A stretch of DNA of 64,000 nucleotides from Volvox africanus (lineage: Eukaryota; Chlorophyta; Chlorophyceae; Chlamydomonadales; Volvocaceae). This document shows, piece after piece, positions 43,166 to 54,700 of this stretch (positions are counted from its first letter, which is position 1; every line of letters begins with the position of its first letter). The stretch spans positions 2,422,501 to 2,486,500 of the forward strand of contig BSDZ01000094.1 in NCBI GenBank assembly GCA_030268105.1, read 5' to 3'. Both the position numbers and the translations under genes were made by a program. Below the pieces are notes generated by a model. The model worked only from the letters and a program-made list of their open reading frames with translations, made no database searches and was not told the origin of the DNA.

Positions 43166-43644
43166 TTAAACAATAAGATAATATAATAAGGTTAAATATG
43201 GTATTGTATATATACTTGAGATGTAGAGTCATGATAATGCTTAGGATGTCTAATCCTGACGTTAACTTGCGAGCTCTTTCTTAGAACATGGTACGACACA
43301 CAGAAGCAAGGTATTCAATCCTTGGGAAATCCAGGGAATCCAGGGGATCCAGGGTTACGAATAGAGCGAGGTGGATTCATTCCAGGGACAGCCAAACACA
43401 GGAAGATGCATAGGTGGAAGCCACAACCTATAGTGCACACAATCCCAAGGTTCTCATAAATAGGCTAGATCACTAGCCGCCATGTGCAAACTTTGCCTGC
43501 TTCCCGGATATGTAGATCTCGCTCTGAGATATATAAATGGTTATAATTCCCACAAGTATAATTTCCACAAGTACTCGGTTTGGGCAGCAGCAGGGAAGGA
43601 ACCTTTTACCAGCAGAAATTGGTTTCCCTGCCTCATCAGCTTAC

Positions 43645-44211
43645 CCAGTGCGCTTCGCAATGTGCCGCCATTGCAGTATTCTTGTACGATGTAAAGCTTA
43701 ACCGCACCGCACGTTGCCAGAAATTTACCGTCTCCTTGCTGCTCATGCCCAGTCACATCTCGGTTACTGTTGGGTGACACAGGGCTCTCTGCCGCTGCTT
43801 CCTTGGTGGGAGCCATTGAACTTGGTCACCGTGAACTTGGTCCACGTCATCAATGGGTGCATGTACCAGCGGCTTTACGTCGTATGAATACGTCACTGCA
43901 GTGGGGAAACGTAAGCATGTCATGAGCGAGGGATTAATGATTTCATACGAACTGAAAACAAAGATTAAACGGTGTGTTAGCAGCCACTCACCCACGACAT
44001 TGGGATGCGCCATGCTGAGGGAGATGGCGGCCTCCAGCACCGCCCGCTGCCTCGCCTGGCGACCCTCCGTGATGCTGCTGTCTGGTTCGTTAGCCACCAC
44101 CATTATCTTCACGGCCACGGGAAGGCCACGCCATACTCCACGGTAGACCGCACCAAATGTGCCGTGTGCGATCATGGCCTCCAAATGAAGATCCGGATCC
44201 CGTAACTCCGC
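43645..44211 (-). CDS. Receptor exons 43992-44211 and 43645-43895, kinase N-lobe
   Basis: Exon 1: AELRDPDLHLEAMIAHGTFG (Gly loop), AVYRGVWRGLPVAVKIM (invariant Lys), a helix-C region with LEAAISLSMAHPNVV. Exon 2: TYSYDVKPLVHAPIDDVDQV in the joined frame, then a change of frame near 43820, after which AVKLYIVQEYCNGGTLRSAL (hinge region) is read. The shift is a lesion or a small intron. The donor ACTGG|gtaagc at 43645 expects a following exon with the HRD loop, which was not found. Confidence 0.75.
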
Positions 44212-47200
44212 CTATATAAATCATAATTAGAAAGGCAATTGAACGCATGCAGTAGTACACTACTCCCACGTGGGACCATCATGCATGCATGCATGCATGT
44301 GTGGATGGCTGGATGGCCGGCGTGAAACAAGAAACAAATGGGCAGCATGAGCACACCATCGCATCACACACATATATAAACCCTACAGCTGCTCAAAAGT
44401 ATATTTGTAATTGCAAATGCATACGCAGCCGCCATAAATACAATGCATGAACTAAAACTCTAAAAACTTGCTAACAATACATAACAACTCATACTTAGGT
44501 AGCAGGTCTGTATATGTGTTATAAGTTAAAACTTCAGCGTTACGTACATCTTGATATTTATGGCTAAGGTTGATTATATATATGGAGCCAGCCTTACCTG
44601 AATTGTCTTGACCACACCAGACATGCTTTGATAACCATAGCGCTGCCTCAGTGAGGCAGTGAGGCTATTGGTGCCAATTGCGCCCATAAGCAGATCTGAG
44701 GTGCTATTTAAGCTATGGAAGTAGTTCTGGTTGTTGGTATGTCGTCACATTCATTCACCGGTCGATGTTACATGCAGGGCAGTTGAAGGGGGTTGATATG
44801 CATGTAAATCCAGGTCGGGGCTAGTAATGAGGGACAGAGGCGGCGGGTCAATGGAGTAGGCATGCATGCTAACAAATAATTGAAGGCAGCAAGTCTCCAT
44901 TACCCCACCTATCTATCCATCCTACCTCCCACACGGTACCTCGGGGCCTGCGATCGGAATAAAATCTCACGGTGGAGTCATCTACTCGAGATATTCTGCA
45001 AATTGTTCGACAGGGTACATCCCTCTGTTGCTGAACTCGATCGCTCGTCCAGCAGCAGAGAGCCGCACCATACAATTTGTGTATACGACATATACAATGT
45101 ATCAATAATAGAGTGTGCGTGTATGTACATACACCGGGAGGCAGCATGGCTGTAACACGGGGTGCGCGGGGTGCACGTGATGTGATGCCGGGGTGCGAGT
45201 TCCCCGCTAGATTCCAGGCCAGACGGTGACGATTTAATATATATCTGATAAGGCCCATCGACACATTCCTGCAAAATAGTGGCCTCGACCTACGTACATG
45301 CAGCTCCTTCAGGAAAGTCTGGGTGTCGACATTGGATACTGCTGAAGGGGGGGTTGCCGCTGCACCCTGTGGACTGCTGCCACTGTCGTTTCCACCCCTA
45401 TGGTCTTCAACCTCCAGCTTCAAGGGGCTTTGCTCGGCTCCCGGTGTGCAGGACACTTCCATTGATGCCAATATCTGTATCAGGGCTGTCTTGTAGGCCT
45501 ACAGTAGTCGGAACATCCTCCCATTGAAATGATAATCGTCAGGCACATACTTACATATATTCATGCATGGTTGCATGTAAAATATAGATAGACATATTAA
45601 TAAATAACCACCCTAACAATAATCACATAAATACATACATGGAGATCACACACAGATACACACCATACGCCTCGAAGTCCATCCCCTAAACAAACCTTTA
45701 CATGTCCCTAGAACTAAGCCTTACATTCATGGCGGATGACACAAGAATGCACATGCACGCATGCACGCATGCATGCATGTGATTATTTATCACGCACATG
45801 CGCCTATTGCATACCCTGATGCCATTTCACCTGTATGCAAACCTTTCTTAGTACCGCCTTGTGCACCGCACAAGGCAGGACACCTGCCCAGTCAGCCAGG
45901 CACAAGGAACAATGCCCAAGGAACCCCACCTTAGCCGTGGTTGTGCTACGTTGATAGCCAGAAGGTTGCATACGTAACGCTGCAGCATCAGTTGATGAGC
46001 CCACGGTGTGTGTTTCACCCGGCGAGCTGTTGCAGCTTGTGGCCACTACTTCAAGTCCGTTATTGTTGAAGGGCGCCTCCGCAATCTCCGGCCACTGGCT
46101 CTAATTTACGTTCCGATCCCTGACGATGGACACTACAGGTCCAGTCCAAATGTTATTATCTTTATCATGGTTGTTGATCATTACTAGTGCTGGTTTGTGA
46201 TGAGTTGGGAACGAGTCGTGGTCGCCTCTGCGTCTATGCCTAATGACCATGAACAATGCGGTGCTCAAAACCAAGGCGCCCCCAATTACTGACATGCAGA
46301 CGACCACGAGAACTAGCCAGGTGGGCCGGCCGGCCGTGGGAGCATTGGAAGGAGATGCCGGTGATGAGGCAACGGTGGGGGCTGTCAACTGGGCGCCATC
46401 AGGTGTATCAGAAGTGGTGGTTGTAAGTGACGGGTCTGAAGTGCGAGGATTGAGCTCAGTCGTCGGCGTTGGCGCAGGTGCGGGGTCCGGGCTCCGGGAG
46501 AAATCGGCTTGCAGGTCGATTTCCATATCTGTGGAGGTACGTACCGGGCGAAGAAGGTGAGAGCGGTTGGGGGGTTAGCTGTTGACATGCACGCACGGAC
46601 GAGGGACAGACTAGCTAGAGGAACAAGACTGTGTGGTATACCAGGTCGTACCCAAAGAAGCATCTACATACGTATCCCTTAAAAAGAGCAAATTATATAG
46701 GCTTCCCCCCACGTGCAATACCTGCAAGTTCGTCGTACGGCAGCATAAGCTCCGGGTACGATAGGAGCTTTGCGCCGGCTGGCGCATCCGCTGGCAGCTT
46801 GTATGTTATCGTCACATTGGTGCCGCTCCATCCGTAGTGGCGAGCAGCTGCCAGCACCAGCTCGCCCGCTAAGAAATTGTAAGACAGTACCTTCACGGGG
46901 CGGGAGTGCAAGTAAGATGCTGCGGTCGGTGCATGTAGTGTCATATGCAGCTAGCCGGCCCTCGCATCGATGCAAAAGCCCTGTGCACATTTGCCTTGAT
47001 AACTAGCGTACATCAGCAGCGAATCAAAAGTGTAAGCGTGAACCCCTTCAAGCACACAGGAGCCAGACCATATTATCCTGCACAAAAGGTTGTCATGGAT
47101 AGCGCTCATCACCTTAGATGACGCAGCAAAGCTTTGAAGTGCCAGATCAGTTGTGCCAACATACGGAGGGCATGGCGAAGGCCAGGGTGGAGATGGCGGG

Positions 47201-50200
47201 ACCGGCGATGGTGGGGGAGGATAGGGGGGCGAAGGCTCTGGCGGGCTCGGTGATGGCGGATCTGGCAGTGATGGGGGCTGTGGCAGTATAGGGTAAAGTG
47301 GAGGTAGTAGTTGGTGGTACGAATCCGGGGGAGCATAAACGGGGGGCGCATCCTGTGGAAAGGTAGGCAGGAAAGGAAATCTCGGAAGCCCGCCACGTGG
47401 CTGGATGACGACATCAGTTTCATTAGTGGTGTTGCTTGTTTGCTGCTGCTCTTCATTGGTGGAAGTTTCTTGGCCTGGGTAAGATGGAGATGGCTGCATA
47501 AAAGGTTGCTGCAATAGGGGTGGTTGCTTCGGTGGCCGCCGCGGACGCAGCTGAACTTCCCTCATGGCGTCGGGGGCATGCACGAGCAGTACGATAGCCA
47601 CCATGGCTCTCCACTCACGCTCCGAAACCACCAGAGTGACATTCTCCAGGACCAGACGAGGTGGTAGCCGCATGGTAGGCGCCATGTTGTTGGGATTGAC
47701 AATTTGCTGCATATTTAGCGACAGGGAGGCCAACTCGTCAGGAGTGGGCTGGTATGTGAGGTCTGCATCCGACCTGTGGGTAGGCTCAGAGGTAAGGGAG
47801 AGCCGTAGCGTGGGAATAAGTAAGCATGTAATCGTTACAGGGTTGCATTCCTTACCATCGACCTACGAACCCCTGCCAACCATTGGGTGGGCTGATTTAG
47901 GGCTGATTAATCCCAAGTAATAGGTCTGACTGGCCTATCAGACCTAATTAGCCCAGCCAACTACTGGCTGGGCTAATTTAGGACTGATTAAGTCCAAATA
48001 TGTTGTATCTCTGAGTTAGTATCCGCCAAACTGTTTAGGCCCGATAGGATGATGTCCAGTTTCCTGAACATCCTGGATATTAGCCTTACATACCCCAGGT
48101 ATACAAAATAACAGGTCTGACTGGCCTGTCAGACCTAATTAGCCCGTCGTGCACAAGATTCTGCCTAGGTCACGCCCACTAAACGGTAGTACTCACTACC
48201 ATCATCTTATGGGATTTTTCCTTTCATCCTTCACTCTCCGTAAGCTAATGCTCCACTTGGCACCGCTCTAATACCGCTTTGCAAATCCTTCAAAGCCAAC
48301 TGAAGGGTTGCAATCCTTCAACCCAAGAAGGCATTGAATCTTGGGTTCAACTGCTCGACATACAGCTGGGACCACTTGTGCACGGCAGCTATTTCGGTTG
48401 CTTCCGTGCCAACCACCGACACATGTATAAGCATTACATCAAATGACCGTGAATACGAATGGTCTTTTGCCTACTCCCGATATATCCTGGTCATATCATA
48501 TTCCTAATGACGCCGTGCGTGCCCCACCATAGTTAACAGGCCGTATTGTACCGTAACGTAACGTACCTGGCGCAATCAAAAGCCCAAAGCGGAAGCGAGC
48601 TGTTCGCCCATGCCGCATCTGACGGGCGCAGTGGAGGTGGCGACTGCCCAGTGACGCTGGTCGGGTACGCTTCCCCCGGTGCGAGGTTGTACAGCACCAG
48701 GTTTCGGAGGGTTATGGGCCGAACAAGGGAGAAGCGGTTGACGGCTCCCTGCAGAATGATGCAAAACGTTATTAAAATTATGCACACAGGCGTGGATGAA
48801 CGACCATAGGGTCGCAAGCATTAGCTATATCAAAGCGGCTCCTAAGCCGTAATCAGACCCTATAATGCAAGAAAGGATTAACATGACAGTACAAGGAAGT
48901 TGAACTTACGTCCACGATGGCAATGAGGGTTACATGCATGCGTGAAAGCAGGAATTAATCGAGGCCAACCACGTGGAGAACATCAGTAAGGATACTGGTG
49001 TGGTGCGGGATACGCTCGCAGCAGTAATGCATTAGTAATTGGTGTGGCGGGCGCAAACAAGTTCCAGGAAGCCAAGTTCATGATGATGCCTAGAAAGCTT
49101 CTGTTGTGTCTCTGTAATAAAATCCGCCTAACTAAAGGCTCCATCGGATGATGTCCAGACTACTAGTGTAGTAGTCCAGAGCCGCGAAGGCCTCTCGAGA
49201 TGCTAATAGGTTGCTTCTGCACCTTCATATTGTGCTGGTGTGTAGGCCGTGCATGTAGGATTACTACAATTGGTCATCCCGGATATTATCCGTATGTAGA
49301 TACCCCAGTATACCCCCAGCTTCAGAGCCAGCAGGTGTTACTTCCCGCCACTTCCTTTCCCTGGACAACTAATTGATCAGCGAATGCGTCCATATCTACC
49401 TTAGGGTCTGAGAACACCCGTCCGCCTCTGGCCTGCAGTGGCCGTGGTGGAGTGTTTGTGGTGTTGAGTAGGAGGGAGCCGTCCACTGCGCAGGTGGCGG
49501 CAGATGCCAGCGCTCCTTTAGTTGACAGAGTGACTGACAGCAGGGCGGTGGAAGAGGTGGGGGACTCCAGAGGCGGGACACTGGTGTCGTGCTGCCTATG
49601 GAGTGAGGGGCGGGATGGTAAGAATAATGTAGGCCACGATTTTAAGTAAAGGAAAGGATGTGAGCATATTAAGTAGATAAACCCTAAGGCAGGCATAGCA
49701 GGGTCGCTCGCTGGTTGCCAGGTCCATTCCTTGCTTGTAGATCCGGGGATGGCACCTGACATTTACTCATGAACTGTAGGTGCAGCACAGGACACCCTAG
49801 GTTATCATCATTGTCATCCATCCTATGCTTATTTCACGTGTCCTCGACCCGCACCTCCATATCCGTCTGCTGGCGGTGTACCCAGGTTGTGATTCACAGC
49901 GGGTCAGGTCAGCCAGGGCCTGCTGGAGCCCCAGGAACATCGCCAGACCGCCAGGACCCTGGTGAGGCACATTCCGCAGCAAACAGCGGTTAAGTGGTCC
50001 AGGAGCTCAGGATGGAATTAAAGGTATGATACCATTCGGATGACAGGGAAGGCCAAGATACGGGGGCCCAGAGGCCGGTAAAGAGAGCGAGTGTTGAGTT
50101 GTGGCTGTGCGAGATGGTACGGATCACCATGATTATTATCACGCATAAATGGAAGAGCAGGTCGTCCCATGACTACAGTTGCTGTATGCACGCATGCATT

Positions 50201-51720
50201 GACAGCAAGTATACATCCATTCACCCACCAACCCACCCTACAGGCTCACCCATTCGCCCACCAACCCGCCCTACAGGCTCACCCATTCGCCCACCAACCC
50301 GCCCTACAGGCTCACCCATTCGCTCACACTCGGATCCTGGTGAGCAGTCATCAGCTCTGGTAGCCATGCCGACAGCTGAGGCAGTAGCGGCACGGCACTT
50401 GGCCGCTGCTGGTAGCTGCTAGCGGACATCAGCACGCAATCAGTCATTAGGACCTGCAAACAAATGCATCCACAAATCCACAGCATTAGGAGCCGGATGA
50501 TTATTAGAAGCCCGACATCATTTAAAGCTTTATTGGCATGATTGCAGGTGAACAGCCCCCGCAGCCACAATACTCCCTATCAATCAATAATCTGCCGGAA
50601 ATCTGCTAGCTGGTGTAGCTAGCTATATAGCAGGGCCAAACACGCACAATTCACAATCGCCGGCATCTCATCTACCTCCGACATGAGCTTGAGCTGTCGT
50701 ACGGCAAGCTGAGGGATGGCCAACCCATTGGACTCCGTCGCCGGCGTGTCGGAGCTGTTTTGCTGCATTGCAAATAATGAAAGATTGGGACCCGGCGAGT
50801 TCAAATGCAAGCACATTGTTCCAAGCTAAGAAATTCGATACATAAATTGATCAGGTTGCTTTATTACATGCAGCCTCATATTTTATCATTTTTTCCGATC
50901 TCGCTGTGCACTACGTGCTGTCTAAGTATCTAAAGTGCTAGAGCATGTCAAGCTCTGACCAAGCAATCCACCCATCCCTCCTGGAACCCCGCCACGAGCT
51001 CATTTGTCAAGAAATGATGGGCGATCACTTGAGTCAATTCTATGTATACCTTGCGCTGCAGTTGATGTATCACCCCCAACAGTTGTTGTATCACTATGGT
51101 GGTGATAACAAGCTACTGGTTGATAGGACCTTCCTATATATATGCCATGTCATATATATGCCCTATATATGCTCGGTACGGCAAGCCACCATAATAAGCT
51201 GCGATTGTCTCTAAGGAATTGACATATATTAATTTACATGATGTATTTAAAATTGACATGATCAACCTGTGGAATCGAAACCAGGAGAGCTTACCAATAA
51301 CAGAGTCACGGTTATATATAAATATAAGCATGGAACCCTTCACCACTACGCGTGCACGCATGTACAGGATGCAGAAAGGAGCTCCTCACTTACCTAGATA
51401 CTGGTAAGGCCAGTCCCGTAGTGCAACAGCAGCAAGCATATGCTATGACTGCAGCAGTCCTCTGCCTGTCTACCTGTTAACACACCTTGTTGATCGAGAT
51501 GACGAAACTTCCTGGTGGCTGCCCCGGCCAAGCCTTACTGCTGCCGAGGCCGGGCGCCCCTGCTAGGAAGTCCACTTCCGGATCTGGTACGACAACTGTA
51601 CTACGGATGAGGTGGAGCTGCTCAACGCCGTCCCACAGGACACCCCTGTCACAGTCCGTGCGAGCAAGCATTTGTATCTGATACCTGTCTATGCAATGGC
51701 TATTGAAGAGGGTTATGTGG

Positions 51721-51765
<45 letters not shown>

Positions 51766-54700
51766 TGTTATGAAATGGTATATCAGTTGGATATAGCGAT
51801 CCATACTAGCAACAATCCCGCTGTTGTAGCTGTACTCGGCGGTAAGCTATCGACCCGCGTTCGTACTGTTTGTAGTGCTATACGCGCAAGTATATGTGCC
51901 AACTCCAGAACGAACTATTCGGACTTCTATACTATCAGATAATATGTAACGTATATTTTCTCGTTATTACGTCAGGCTTCCTAATGTCTGATAGTCTACG
52001 TCTCAATAGGTTATGAGCCCCGGTCATCGTTGACCGCGGAGCCTGACATCTTTTGCCCATTCTAGTGTTGATCTTCGCGTTTATAGGTCTTCACAATGGG
52101 AAAGGATAGGCTGGACGAGCCGCTGGACCTACACAACTACTCAACTTGGAAACTACGATTCCAATTGTTGTGCGCGGAGCTCGGATACAGTCGCGCCCTG
52201 CTACAAGCAACAATTGCAGAGGCGGATGTCATCATCTCCGACAAGGTCAAGAGTGTGATGGCAAAGAACGCTAAAAACATCACCTCCAAACAATTGTTCG
52301 GGCGGCAAATGCGAAGGCTGCCTGGGACGCTTTGGCGGCTACGTTCGCATCAACCTGCAACACGAGAAAGGTAGCACTACGACAGGAGCTAAGTGACTTT
52401 AAAATGGCAAATGAAGATGGAAGGGCTAGACAAGCAGTTTGGCAAGGAAGGACTGGCGGTGATGTCAGGGTCGCCGCCTGGTGCGATTTGGCGGCAAAGT
52501 GCAAGTCAGTCGCGACTACGAGGGAAATGGTGCTACAAAGGAGATCAACGATCAGGTTATGGTTCCTTCTGAGGACACCTTAAAAGCGCCGAGAAGTTTT
52601 ACTGGTCGTTCACGAGCTACAACGATGCCGACGCTAAGATGGAGCGGATTGGCGGTAACTTCACAGTGAATTCGAACCTTTACCGCATTTATACGTTGAA
52701 AGCTTTTTGACTATGCCTTTATTTACTGGGCAGCTCGCGGCGCTGCGCTTTGTAAGTTTGTAGTTCGAGCAAGGCGGATTTCAGCTACATTGAGAACAGC
52801 TCAGGCGACGTTTTGATAGGTGCTTTATTGCTATGTTTTGTCAGAGCACCCCATAGCAGTTCAAGGCAATTGATGTGCCTGCCGAGCCATAGACCTCGCC
52901 TGTGAGTGGCCTGTGCCTGTCAGCCGCACGTTATCTCATGGAGAACTGTTGTTAGGAAACGCTAACGATGCAAGAGGTGGCGTTCTCTTGGTGAGAACAA
53001 CTTTGTTTCGTGCAGTTCAGAGTACTGCATAATTGCAGCTTCTAATGGCCTTGAGGGAAAAGGGGCAGAAGTTTTGATCACACCACCTAGGTACAGCTAT
53101 GTTCGCGTACTGCCATTGGGCCGTATGTTTCTGAGTACGTTCGAGTACTGCCATTGGGCGGTATGGCATTGTGGTAGTGATTGTGGTAGTGATTGGCGAC
53201 CTGAATCAACTCTTGATTTGTTTTGGTTATGTCAGCGGTGCCCTGCCTAATCCCCAATTTGTGGATGTTTGCCTGCCCGTAACTCAGACCTCATGCAGCG
53301 CAGTGAAACGACAGCGTCTGCCTTGGTGGTACGATGTGAGGGCCATGAGAGCCCAACGGACCTTTGCTTACTATGATGTTCAGGTTATGTCAACTGGAAG
53401 GTCAGTACCTTGAACTCGAGGGATATGTGAAGCCATCTAGGTTGCAGCCATTTGTGAGTTTTTGTGTCATATTAAGGGAACGTAGCTAATTCCCTCAATC
53501 GGACATGAGGCAGATCAGTTGCTTGGCCCTGTTCACCTGGATGTGTGTGGCTAGATGCTGGAGCTATTGACTTTTGTTTTGAGGCTTAGAGAGTCAGAGG
53601 TCTGTGGTCTGAGTGCCCTTGTGTAGGGCAGACGGAGCAGCAGTGTGAATGACCCTGGGATGGACTGTTGGTGGCTGATGTTCATGTTTACGAGGCGACA
53701 CCAGACAAGGGTGTGTGCAAAGTGTTGATTCTACAGGTATGACCAGCAGGATAGAGCCTGGCTGGAAGAGGGACCTGACGAGAGGTCGCCTGATGAGTTC
53801 CCAGCAGAATAGAGCCTGGCTGGAAGAGGGACCTGACGAGAGGTCGCCTGATGAGTTCCCAGCAGAATAGAGCCTGGCTGGAAGAGGGACCTGATGAGAG
53901 GTCGCCTGATGAGTTCCCAGCAGGATAGAGCCTGGCTGGAAGAGGGACCTGATGAGAGGTCGCCTGATGAGTTCCCAGCAGGATAGAGCCTGGCTGGAAG
54001 AGGGACCTGATGAGAGGTAGCCTGATGAGTTCCCAGCAGGATAGAGCCTGGCTGGAAGAGGGACCTGATGAGAGGTCGCCTGATGAGTTCCCAGCAGGAA
54101 AGAGCCTGGCTGGAAGAGGGACCTGATGAGAGGTAGCCTGATGAGTTCCCAGCAGAATAGAGCCTGGCTGGAAGAGGGACCTGATGAGAGGTAGCCTGAT
54201 GAGTTCCCAGCAGGATAGAGCCTGGCTGGAAGAGGGACCTGATGAGAGGTAGCCTGATGAGTTCCCAGCAGGATAGAGCCTGGCTGGAAGAGGGACCTGA
54301 TGAGAGGTCGCCTGATGAGTTCCCAGCAGAATAGAGCCTGGCTGGAAGAGGGACCTGATGAGAGGTCGCCTGATGAGTTCCCAGCAGAATAGAGCCTGGC
54401 TGGAAGAGGGACCTGATGAGAGGTCGCCTGATGAGTTCCCAGCAGGATAGAGCCTGGCTGGAAGAGGGACCTGATGAGAGGTCGCCTGATGAGTTCCCAG
54501 CAGGATAGAGCCTGGCTGGAAGAGGGACCTGATGAGAGGTCGCCTGATGAGTTCCCAGCAGGATAGAGCCTGGCTGGAAGAGGGCTGCCCAATGAGTATG
54601 TATGACATGTGTTTGGGAGTCGATGGCAGAGTCCTGTGGACTGCTCTCAATTATGTTTGGGTAGCTATCCTGGTCATCCCCTGATGTAATGAGGGATGGA

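Noticed and set aside
42889..43176. 95-codon Tyr/Thr/Ile/Leu repeat frame
   Set aside because: Translation of the pentanucleotide array.
49797..49982. Frame with LRNVPHQGPGGLAMFLG as a further receptor exon
   Set aside because: No acceptor gives the needed phase, and the neighbouring exons already join directly in phase 0.
53743..54584. Regularly spaced repeats that could suggest a CRISPR array
   Set aside because: Units are contiguous and nearly identical with no variable spacers, and the DNA is eukaryotic.
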